Below, piece after piece: positions 26,938 through 34,385 of a stretch of 64,000 nucleotides of DNA. The number at the start of each line of letters is the position of its first letter. Position 1 is the first letter of the stretch. This stretch comes from Fen-1258 sp964449775 (GTDB lineage: Bacteria; Bacteroidota; Ignavibacteria; Ignavibacteriales; Melioribacteraceae). The notes under the pieces are model-generated. The model saw nothing but the letters and a program-made list of their open reading frames with translations. It made no database searches and was not told the origin of the DNA. Both the position numbers and the translations under genes were made by a program. The stretch lies in assembly GCA_964449775.1 (NCBI GenBank), contig CAYVBQ010000017.1, positions 14,297 through 78,296 of the forward strand. Reading direction: 5' to 3'.

Positions 26938-28302
26938 ATGATGGATACATCAATTAACATTTTAGACTCGGAAAAAATTAACACTCACATTACAGCACAA
27001 AACGTTCACGATATTCTCCGCAAGAAGATGCTTATTGATGGATTTGATTTTGTATTCGACTTAGAAAAAAGCCATGGTCTCACAATCGTCGATGAAAAAA
27101 CCGGCGATGAATTTTTGGATTTCTTTTCTTTCTTCGCCTCTTCTCCCGTTGGTATTAATCATCCAAAGATTAATAATCCCGAATTTCGGGAGGAACTTGC
27201 CACTGCTGCGATCAATAAACCATCGAATTCCGATATCTATACAGTAGAGATGGCTAAATTTGTTGATACACTAAGTCGTGTTGCGGTGCCAGATTATTTC
27301 AAACATCTATTCTTTATAGATGGCGGCGCACTTGCAGTTGAAAATGGTTTGAAAGTTGCATTCGATTGGAAAGTCCGTAAAAATTTTATAAAAGGATATA
27401 AAGAAGAACGCGGGCATCAGGTGATCCATTTCCGCGAAGCGTTCCATGGACGTTCCGGTTATACAATGTCTCTCACAAATACCGATCCGGTTAAAATTGC
27501 GTATTATCCAAAATTCAACTGGCCAAGAATAGTTAACCCAAAGATCAAATTCCCTCTTAAAGAAAATCTTGATGAAGTTATCAATTTAGAGAATAAAGCC
27601 ATAACAGAAATTTATGCTGCTATTAAAAATAATCTCGATGATATTGCGGTTATAATTATCGAACCAATACAGGGCGAAGGCGGAGATAATTTCTTCCGGA
27701 AAGAGTTTTTCGTGAAACTTCGTGAGATTGCTGACGAGAATGAAATATTGCTAATGTTTGATGAAGTTCAAACTGGAATAGGAATGACAGGTAAAATGTG
27801 GGCACATGAATATTTTGTTGAACCGGATATTATGGCTTTCGGCAAGAAGACTCATATTTGCGGAATAATGGCTTCAGATCGAATCGATGACGTTGAAGAA
27901 AATGTCTTCAAAAAATCAAGCCGAATCAATTCTACATGGGGCGGTAATTTGACCGACATGGTTCGTTGCAGAAGAAACCTTGAGATCATTGAGGAAGAAA
28001 ATTTAGTTCAAAATGCACAAGTGATGGGAAAATATCTTCTGAATAATTTGGAAGAAATTCAAAATGAATATTCTGGATACATTAGCCAAGCTCGTGGATT
28101 TGGTTTGATGTGTTCATTCAATTTGCCGTCTGCAGAGATGAGGAAGAAATTTTTGGACGAACTTTATAAAAATAGACTGTTGATACTAGGATGTGGAAGT
28201 CAATCGGTCAGATTCAGACCAACACTAACTATCACCAAAGAAAATATTGATGACGGAATGGTCAAAATAAAAAACGTACTTCACAAACTTCATTCACTTT
28301 AA
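26938..28302 (+). CDS. lat: L-lysine 6-transaminase
   Basis: The 454-residue class III PLP aminotransferase matches lysine epsilon-aminotransferase: the N-terminal VHDILRKKMLIDGFDF block, SFFASSPVGINHPK, the FHGRSGYTMSLTNTDP segment and IIIEPIQGEGGDN. The Schiff-base lysine is in AFGKKTHICG near residue 303. It converts lysine to allysine with 2-oxoglutarate, starting lysine catabolism or piperideine-6-carboxylate synthesis. AGGTGG lies upstream of a double ATG; either may be used. It is a single-gene rightward unit with its own terminator. Confidence 0.92.
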   Translation: MMDTSINILDSEKINTHITAQNVHDILRKKMLIDGFDFVFDLEKSHGLTIVDEKTGDEFLDFFSFFASSPVGINHPKINNPEFREELATAAINKPSNSDIYTVEMAKFVDTLSRVAVPDYFKHLFFIDGGALAVENGLKVAFDWKVRKNFIKGYKEERGHQVIHFREAFHGRSGYTMSLTNTDPVKIAYYPKFNWPRIVNPKIKFPLKENLDEVINLENKAITEIYAAIKNNLDDIAVIIIEPIQGEGGDNFFRKEFFVKLREIADENEILLMFDEVQTGIGMTGKMWAHEYFVEPDIMAFGKKTHICGIMASDRIDDVEENVFKKSSRINSTWGGNLTDMVRCRRNLEIIEEENLVQNAQVMGKYLLNNLEEIQNEYSGYISQARGFGLMCSFNLPSAEMRKKFLDELYKNRLLILGCGSQSVRFRPTLTITKENIDDGMVKIKNVLHKLHSL

Positions 28303-28318
28303 AACTGGCATTTATAAA

Positions 28319-28345
28319 AAGCTCCGAGTATTCGGAGCTTTTTTT
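28319..28345 (+). terminator. Intrinsic terminator of lat
   Basis: The stem AAGCTCCGA / TCGGAGCTT with loop GTAT, followed by a T run, lies 16 bases after the lat stop. It is a textbook Rho-independent terminator; A residues on the left side may also let it work in reverse. Confidence 0.9.
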
Positions 28346-28458
28346 ATTTCAATAAGAGAGAATAATTATTTTGTATTACTACTTCCCAATTAATAAACAA
28401 CTATTTTTGAATCCAGATGACCTCCGCGATCCAATCATATCATTGAAATTTTGAACAG

Positions 28459-28872
28459 CTATACTTTATAACTCTTAAATCTTATTGCACCGTTCATGAT
28501 GGTCAGACTATTCCAAAGCTGAAATCCTCCTGCTAAAGATCTGTCATTCCCAATCCATGTATCAATACTTCCATTTATATCGCCATAATTTGTACCCTTA
28601 AGAACAAACGTCACAATCATATGTTTTTCTACAAGAGTACCGATAAAATTAAATGTTATTCCATTCCAATTCCCTATGCCTGAGAGTTTATTACCTTCAT
28701 GCGATAACAATAGGACTATGTTTGGATCCTCACCTTGAGAAGATTCATATGGAACAGATTGATATTGACCTGTATAGTTAGGAGCTTCTACTACCTCGGT
28801 AGTAGATTCCGGATTGCAGCCCATCATCGCAAAAATGAATGCAATCACAATTGTGAAATATTTTGTTTTCAT
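28459..28872 (-). CDS. Small predicted lipoprotein
   Basis: From the ATG at 28872 the 137-residue product begins MKTKYFTIVIAFIFAMMGC, a short lipoprotein signal peptide with the lipidated Cys at residue 19. The mature domain is a beta-rich, lipocalin-like sequence (YTGQYQSVPYES, NKLSGIGNWNGITFNFIGTL, MIVTFVLKG). It resembles small secreted beta-barrel proteins but shows no diagnostic motif. The frame is open for 21 codons upstream, but the signal peptide sets the start. It is a single-gene unit opposite lat, and function is unknown. Confidence 0.65.
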   Translation of the reverse strand: MKTKYFTIVIAFIFAMMGCNPESTTEVVEAPNYTGQYQSVPYESSQGEDPNIVLLLSHEGNKLSGIGNWNGITFNFIGTLVEKHMIVTFVLKGTNYGDINGSIDTWIGNDRSLAGGFQLWNSLTIMNGAIRFKSYKV

Positions 28873-29301
28873 TTTGAATTCCATTTCTAATTCTTTCATC
28901 CATGAATTAAAACAACTTCTTTTTACTTCTACCACATTATCGGATGGACTTCTGCGATGTTTAGAAAAAAATAAAATTATTTTATTAATATTTTTTATCG
29001 TAACGATTTTATTAAAGTGCTATCAACAAAAAAGATTTTACTTCGATAGTTGTAGATTATTGAAAGATTGGATTAATGCTTTGGAGGTCTTTAGATGATT
29101 GGGCTCTATTAAGCTAAATTAGTTGAATGGTAATCTGATAGGTATCCAATTCACATTTGATGAGGCAGTCACTCATACTAATTCTTCATTTTAAATATTT
29201 TGTATATTACATTTAGACTTAGAGATAAATCGTGATAATCTGCTTCTGAATAGAGTAAATGAATAATCATTAGAATTAAAAAACAACACTGATAGTGGAG
29301 A
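28873..29301. other. Intergenic region between the divergent lipoprotein and rsmI genes
   Basis: About 430 bases of AT-rich sequence separate two divergent genes and must contain both promoters. I see no RNA gene, riboswitch fold or convincing reading frame. The open frames here lack ribosome sites and look random. Confidence 0.6.
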
Positions 29302-30030
29302 TTGAATAATTTGGAAAGATTAAACGGAAAGATATTTATTGTTGCTACTCCGATAGGGAATCTTTCTGACATAACTTACCGTGCAGTTGAAATTCTCAAA
29401 TCGGTTGACTTTATATTATGCGAAGATACACGTGTTACCAAAATTTTATTGGATCATTACAATATCAGCAAACCGTTTTCAGTAGTAAATGCGCACAACG
29501 AATCGAAAGTAAGCATTAAATTATTAGATAGAATTTCATCTGGTGAATCGTGCGCGTTAGTTTCAGACGCTGGAACACCTTGTATTTCTGATCCGGGTGT
29601 TCGATTAATTAACCATTTGATCTCAAATGGAATTGAAGTTGTTGGAATTCCTGGACCGAATGCTGCCATCATGGCTTTGAGTATTAGTGGTCTTCCAACT
29701 GATGCTTTTGTATTTGAAGGATTTATACCCCAGAAGAAAGGACGACAAAAAAAACTCAAGCAACTTTCAGAAGAAGAGAGAACTATTGTACTTTACGAAT
29801 CTACTTACCGGATCAAAAAACTTCTTGAAGAATTGAATGAATACATGCCTTTAAGAAAAGTTGTGGTTGCTAGAGAATTAACTAAAAAATTTGAGGAAAC
29901 TTGGCGCGGTACAGCTTCTGAAATTCTTACTGACTTTGATAAGAAAATCAAAAAAGGTGAATTCGTGGTAACCATTGCACCTTTAAATTGGAAAGAGAAA
30001 GACCCGGAAGATCATTCCGAGTCATACTGA
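29302..30030 (+). CDS. rsmI: 16S rRNA (cytidine(1402)-2'-O)-methyltransferase
   Basis: The 242-residue tetrapyrrole-methylase-fold enzyme has FIVATPIGNLSDIT near the N-terminus, CEDTRVTKILLDHY, SDAGTPCISDPG and GPNAAIMALSISGLPTD, the four RsmI blocks. It methylates the ribose of C1402 in the 16S decoding centre. There is no ATG; TTG codons at 29302 and 29311 are candidates. GGAG at 29297-29300 is too close to the first and about ten bases from the second, so translation may really begin at 29311. The 3' end overlaps the convergent apt gene by 19 bases. Confidence 0.95.
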   Translation: MNNLERLNGKIFIVATPIGNLSDITYRAVEILKSVDFILCEDTRVTKILLDHYNISKPFSVVNAHNESKVSIKLLDRISSGESCALVSDAGTPCISDPGVRLINHLISNGIEVVGIPGPNAAIMALSISGLPTDAFVFEGFIPQKKGRQKKLKQLSEEERTIVLYESTYRIKKLLEELNEYMPLRKVVVARELTKKFEETWRGTASEILTDFDKKIKKGEFVVTIAPLNWKEKDPEDHSESY

Positions 30031-30533
30031 ATTATTGAACGTACATCATAAGCTTTCAACTTTTCACGACCATTTAGAAAGTTAAGTTCAATCAAAAAAG
30101 AAATTTGAACGACCTCACCACCTAACTTCTCAACTAATTTGCACGCTGCTTCCATCGTTCCTCCAGTCGCTAGAAGATCATCGTGGAGCAAAACTCTATC
30201 GCCTGGCTGTATCGCATCTTTATGTATCTCAATTGAATCGGTCCCATATTCAAGCGAATAGCTTTCCGATATTTTTTCAGCCGGTAGTTTTCCCGGCTTT
30301 CGAATTGGGATGAAACCGGCATCAAGTTTCTCTGCAACCATCCCTCCAAGAATAAAACCACGAGATTCAATTCCAGCTACTTTAGTTATTCCTTTATCTT
30401 TTGCAAAGTTATATAATTCTTCTGCAGCATTCGAGAGTCCTTTTGAATTTTTCAAAAGTGTAGTGATATCTTTAAAAACTATTCCATCTTTGGGGAAATT
30501 TGGGATATCTCTTATTAGATTTTTCAAATCCAT
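30012..30533 (-). CDS. apt: Adenine phosphoribosyltransferase
   Basis: The 173-residue purine-salvage enzyme makes AMP from adenine and PRPP. Signatures are DIPNFPKDGIVFKDIT at the N-terminus, GIESRGFILGG, and the PRPP-binding LHDDLLATGGTMEAA. The start is the ATG at 30533, six bases after GAGGAGAAG; the frame reaches a GTG just upstream that lies inside this spacing and is not needed. It overlaps rsmI tail-to-tail, so no separate terminator fits between them. dusB precedes it by 12 bases. Confidence 0.95.
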   Translation of the reverse strand: MDLKNLIRDIPNFPKDGIVFKDITTLLKNSKGLSNAAEELYNFAKDKGITKVAGIESRGFILGGMVAEKLDAGFIPIRKPGKLPAEKISESYSLEYGTDSIEIHKDAIQPGDRVLLHDDLLATGGTMEAACKLVEKLGGEVVQISFLIELNFLNGREKLKAYDVRSIIQYDSE

Positions 30534-30545
30534 TAACACTTCTCC

Positions 30546-31538
30546 TCAGTTTTCATTACCAATTTGTTCGTGATTTTCTATTTGTTCAAGATACCTAAGT
30601 AAAATCTCTTCTATGGGAGCATATTCAAGTTGCTGATATAATTCTTGCCTAATTTCTTTTGAATTGTGAAGTCCTTTCAAGTACCCGGCATAATATTTTC
30701 TAAATGGAATTATAGCGGCTCGTATTTCTTTTAACTCGAGAGAATACTTCAAATGACGAAGTGCTGTGTGAATTCTTTCGTGCGGTGTGACTTCTTTATA
30801 AGTCTTCCCTTCCAGCAATTCCTTTGCTTCCCTGAAAATCCAAGGATGATCAATCGCTCCACGTGCTATCATAACTGCATCGGCTTTAGTATCGGCAAAA
30901 GCTCGTTTGACATCTTCAGCAGTAAAGACACCACCATTAAGAGCTACCGGAATTTTCACAACTTCTTTGACCCTGGCTATCCAAGACCAATCCGGCTCTC
31001 CGCTATGGCCTTGCTTTCTTGTGCGGCAGTGAATGGTTAAAGCCGCAGCACCGGCATCTTCAATTCGCTTTGCTATATCCAAAATATTTATTGAGTCAGA
31101 ATCCCAGCCAATTCTGGTTTTAACGCTTACAGGAATATTGACCGACTTAACAATTGATTCAACCATTGTTTGCAAATAACAAGGATCTTTCAAAAGACCT
31201 GCACCTGCACCCCTTGTAGCAATTTTTTTTACCCAGCATCCGGCATTAATATCAATCAAGTCAGGATTTCTTGTTTCGGCAATCTTAGCTGCTTCAATCA
31301 TAGGTTCAAGATTACCGCCATATATTTGAATCCCAACCGGACGTTCTCCTTCGGTAATTTCAAGTTTCAAAGCTGTCTTTTTATTTGATCGAATTAATCC
31401 ATCCGAATTTACAAACTCGGTGTAAACAACATCGGCACCCAACTCTTTACAAAGTTTTCTGTAAGCAATGTCTGTTACATCTTCCATAGGCGCGAGAAGA
31501 AGTGCATTTTCGATATTTATTTTCCCGACATTAAACAT
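30546..31538 (-). CDS. dusB: tRNA-dihydrouridine synthase, DusB type
   Basis: The 330-residue TIM-barrel flavoenzyme reduces uridines in tRNA. It shows APMEDVTDIAYR at 16-27, the FVNSDGLIR segment, the catalytic cysteine in DINAGCWVKK (Cys101), RGAGAGLL and the TIHCRTRKQGHSG loop. The residue after the catalytic Cys is Trp where many DusB proteins have Pro. The gene starts eight bases inside the end of the following MFS gene and leads into apt, so the three are likely one operon. It is dusB rather than dusA/C by length and blocks, though the target position is inferred. Confidence 0.92.
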   Translation of the reverse strand: MFNVGKINIENALLLAPMEDVTDIAYRKLCKELGADVVYTEFVNSDGLIRSNKKTALKLEITEGERPVGIQIYGGNLEPMIEAAKIAETRNPDLIDINAGCWVKKIATRGAGAGLLKDPCYLQTMVESIVKSVNIPVSVKTRIGWDSDSINILDIAKRIEDAGAAALTIHCRTRKQGHSGEPDWSWIARVKEVVKIPVALNGGVFTAEDVKRAFADTKADAVMIARGAIDHPWIFREAKELLEGKTYKEVTPHERIHTALRHLKYSLELKEIRAAIIPFRKYYAGYLKGLHNSKEIRQELYQQLEYAPIEEILLRYLEQIENHEQIGNEN

Positions 31539-32730
31539 TTTGGATATCTTTAATTTTATGGGACTTCAACATTATAAAAGAAACGATTAATGCTATCATT
31601 GTGAAAAAGGCACCTGTGAGAAATGGGAACTGATAACCAAGGAAATGATAAGAAAATCCTCCCCATAGTGGACCAAGTACACGGGCAAAAGCTGAAACTG
31701 ATTGACTGAATCCAAGTGTTGCACCCTGCTGGTTATCGGGAGCGTATTTTGAAATCATACTGGGAATAATCGGTTGGAGAATTCCAGACCCGACTGCCAT
31801 GATAGAAATTACAATCGCAACACCGCTAAAATTACCACCGTATGGTAGAAATCCAAGACCGATCATCATGAAAAAGATACCGATTAGGACAATAGTTTTA
31901 TCACTCAATTTTTGAGATAACGTCCTTATAAATACTGCTTGAACCAAAGCACCAACCAGACCGGTAATTCCGAATAACATTCCGTTTTGTTGATCGCTGA
32001 AATGATAGAATTTGTAACCAAGAATTGCAAACGTTCCGTAAATATTAGCAATCGAAAAAATTATTAAGAACAAAAGCACAATTAAGAATCCAAGCGAAGA
32101 ATTTGAAAGCACTTGTTTCGCAAAAGGAAAGTCGAATATTTTGATTTGAATTTTGCCATCACTCTTCTTTTCTTTTAAAGATTCAGGCAATCTGAAGAAA
32201 GCAAAAGTGAATGCCGTCAAAGTAAAGAATGCACTGGCTAGACCGGCGACGTGATACCCATACTTTGCAAGCAGCGCACCTATTACGGGACCAAAAACAA
32301 AACCCAACCCAAATGCTGCACCAATTACACCCATACCTTTAGCGCGTTCTTCACGAGTAGTGATGTCTGCTATATAAGCTTGTGCAACACCAATGTTACT
32401 TCCACCCAAACCGGCTAACATTCGTGAAAAGAAAAGTAGAGCAAATGAGTTTGAGAAAGCAAATATCAAATAGGAAGCAGCTGTCAATAATTGCGTTACT
32501 AAAATTACCGGTCGTCTTCCGATTTTATCTGATAACTTTCCGAGCATTGGATTGAAGATAAACTGCATCAACGAAAATATTGCTACTACAGAACCAATTC
32601 CAAAATCCGAGATACCAAGTTCTTTGCTGGCAAACGTTGGAAGAATTGGTATAAGAATGCCGAATCCCATCAAGTCAATAAATATTGTTACGAAGATTAT
32701 GCCCAGTGAGGCTTTATTTTTAGTAGGCAT
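31531..32730 (-). CDS. MFS multidrug/tetracycline-resistance-like exporter
   Basis: The 399-residue protein has 12 predicted helices and drug:H+ antiporter-1 signatures: FIDLMGFGILIPILP in helix 1, the loop 2-3 motif GKLSDKIGRRPV, and the motif C-like GAAFGLGFVFGPVIGALL in helix 5. It is of the TetA(class A-E)-like branch, which exports drugs or metabolites. The gene overlaps dusB by eight bases. No regulator adjoins, so it may be a constitutive exporter rather than an inducible resistance gene. The substrate cannot be assigned. Confidence 0.85.
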   Translation of the reverse strand: MPTKNKASLGIIFVTIFIDLMGFGILIPILPTFASKELGISDFGIGSVVAIFSLMQFIFNPMLGKLSDKIGRRPVILVTQLLTAASYLIFAFSNSFALLFFSRMLAGLGGSNIGVAQAYIADITTREERAKGMGVIGAAFGLGFVFGPVIGALLAKYGYHVAGLASAFFTLTAFTFAFFRLPESLKEKKSDGKIQIKIFDFPFAKQVLSNSSLGFLIVLLFLIIFSIANIYGTFAILGYKFYHFSDQQNGMLFGITGLVGALVQAVFIRTLSQKLSDKTIVLIGIFFMMIGLGFLPYGGNFSGVAIVISIMAVGSGILQPIIPSMISKYAPDNQQGATLGFSQSVSAFARVLGPLWGGFSYHFLGYQFPFLTGAFFTMIALIVSFIMLKSHKIKDIQNV

Positions 32731-32796
32731 TCAGTTTTTCTATTAGATTTTGTTGCAAAGATAAAAAATAAAATGTGATTTATTTACACGAACAGA

Positions 32797-33957
32797 TTAG
32801 TTGGCTTTTTCGTTCAATGGCTTGTTATACTGATTATAAATTGCGTTAAACATCTTTTTTGTGTCATCGTATGACTGAAGAAGTTTTTCTCGATTTGTTT
32901 TGTTTAAGAATTTTGGTGGTTGACTCACCAACGTATCAGCTTGAAGAATTACAAACTCATTATTGTTCTCAATCTTACCTTTGAAAATCCATGTCGGTAA
33001 GAATGAAACATTTGACAACAGAACTTGACCGTTTGAAAAAATTTTTCTTAGCGAAATATTGAGTATAACACCGGCATCCGAGTAACGCCATCTTTGATTA
33101 GAAAAAAAGTTGCCAAGTGAATATGCAATTATCCCCTCTCCAATTTTATTTTTTTCTGAAGTAAAATTTTCAATCGGTTGGATTACGTGAGGATGACTGC
33201 CAATTATCAAATCAGCTCCTGAATTAATTGCACACTTAACAATTTCTTTTTGGTAAGCATTGGGTTTGCGTTGATATTCCCCGCCGAAATGGAAATAAAC
33301 TAAAACAACATCAGCATTTTTGCCACGCGCATTTCCAATATCAAGTTTGATCACATTCGTATCAATAATGTTAACTAAAAACTTTTCATTTTTTGAGATG
33401 TAATTTCCGTTCAATCCATATGTGTATGCTAATAAAGAGATTTTAATCCCATTGATTTCAAATACCCGTATCGAATCACGATCATGTTGAGATGTGAAAG
33501 TTCCTATTGAACTCATTCCGAGTGAGTGAATCTTTTCTATTGTTCTGATTACTCCCTTTTTGCCCCGGTCTATAGAGTGGTTATTCGCTGTTAATAAAAT
33601 ATCAAATCCAGCATCTTTTAATGCATCGAGATATTCATCCGGTGAATTGAAAAGCGGATAACCGCTGTAACGATTCTCTTTACCGGCGATGGTTGTTTCA
33701 AGATTTCCAATGGTTATATCTGAAGAGGATAAAAACTTTTTTACTTCACGAAATGCCGGTTTGAAATTAAAACTATCTTTTCCAGTACGTGCATAATCCA
33801 TTTGTGGTGAGTGACACATCAGATCTCCGACGAAAGAAATAGTTGCCGTGCTGACTGAATCAGCATCATCGGCTTTCCTCTCTATTTTTTCAATCGAACC
33901 GAATAGAAATTGGAATGCTATTACGGTGGTAAAAAAAAGAATGAATAAGTTTTTCAT
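32797..33957 (-). CDS. CapA/PgsA-family metallophosphatase-like protein
   Basis: The 386-residue protein with an N-terminal signal or anchor helix (residues 4-16) belongs to the CapA family, calcineurin-like phosphoesterases linked to poly-gamma-glutamate capsule synthesis. Metal-site blocks are SFVGDLMCH, GNLETTIAG, LTANNHSIDRG, GSHPHVIQP and YSLGNFF. No capB/C genes are nearby, and many Bacteroidetes CapA-like proteins are of unknown function, so capsule synthesis should not be assumed. I use the ATG at 33957; the frame starts two codons earlier at a TTG. Its promoter-side flank carries GATC repeat locus 4. Confidence 0.85.
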   Translation of the reverse strand: MKNLFILFFTTVIAFQFLFGSIEKIERKADDADSVSTATISFVGDLMCHSPQMDYARTGKDSFNFKPAFREVKKFLSSSDITIGNLETTIAGKENRYSGYPLFNSPDEYLDALKDAGFDILLTANNHSIDRGKKGVIRTIEKIHSLGMSSIGTFTSQHDRDSIRVFEINGIKISLLAYTYGLNGNYISKNEKFLVNIIDTNVIKLDIGNARGKNADVVLVYFHFGGEYQRKPNAYQKEIVKCAINSGADLIIGSHPHVIQPIENFTSEKNKIGEGIIAYSLGNFFSNQRWRYSDAGVILNISLRKIFSNGQVLLSNVSFLPTWIFKGKIENNNEFVILQADTLVSQPPKFLNKTNREKLLQSYDDTKKMFNAIYNQYNKPLNEKAN

Positions 33958-33990
33958 AGTCAAAACGAGTTATGCAATTCTAATATTTTT

Positions 33991-34073
33991 CTTGCTCGTG
34001 ATCGTGATCTTGATCATGCTCGTACTCTTTCGTTTCGATCACGAACACGAGCAAGATCATGATTATGATAATA
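33991..34073. repeat. GATC-rich hexamer inverted repeat, locus 4
   Basis: This is the longest copy. CTTGCTCGTGATCGTGATCT and TGATCATGCTCGTACTC on the left oppose GATCACGAACACGAGCAAG and ATCATGATTATGAT on the right. Five or more GATC tetramers lie in about 80 bases. It is separate from the histone gene's terminator, which sits upstream at 34101-34135. Confidence 0.85.
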
Positions 34074-34100
34074 CACGTCTACAACTCGAGTTAGTCGGTT

Positions 34101-34135
34101 TAAAAAAATAGGTTGGGCTATTTCTAACCCAACCT
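34101..34135 (-). terminator. Intrinsic terminator of the histone-like gene
   Basis: On the minus strand the stem AGGTTGGG / CCCAACCT with a 10-base loop is followed by ATTTTTTT, 24 bases past the histone-like stop. This is a strong Rho-independent terminator. Confidence 0.9.
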
Positions 34136-34158
34136 AAAACAAATCGAAAACTCAAAAA

Positions 34159-34359
34159 CTAGTTTCCGCCTTTAGCAGCTTTGCGTTGTAATTTTGTTTC
34201 TTGAACATCATTACGCAAATCTTGAGTTAACTTCTTCAACTCGCTGAGACCTTTTCTCAAACGTGTGCCTGCAGCGGATTGCCCCTTATCGTAGAATTTA
34301 GCTACGTCAGGTTCAAGTTCTTTTAAGAAGTCGATGAGTTTTAAATATTTTTCGTTCAT
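34159..34359 (-). CDS. Histone H1-like nucleoid protein (Bacteroidetes type)
   Basis: The 66-residue lysine-rich helical protein matches the small Hc1-like/histone H1-like family found across Bacteroidetes. It begins MNEKYLKLIDFLKELE, has the conserved AKFYDKGQSAAGTRLRKGL centre and ends in a basic tail LQRKAAKGGN. Such proteins are thought to bind DNA without sequence specificity. A consensus AGGAGG site five bases upstream and a strong terminator downstream predict a highly expressed single-gene transcript, which suits a nucleoid protein. It is shorter in its basic tail than chlamydial Hc1. Confidence 0.85.
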   Translation of the reverse strand: MNEKYLKLIDFLKELEPDVAKFYDKGQSAAGTRLRKGLSELKKLTQDLRNDVQETKLQRKAAKGGN

Positions 34360-34385
34360 GTTGCCTCCTACATTTAGTGAGTGAT

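Noticed and set aside
33848..34111. Rightward frame rich in Asp, His, Glu and Gln at the CapA boundary
   Set aside because: The residues come from reading the GATC hexamer repeat; no ribosome site and it runs antisense to capA.
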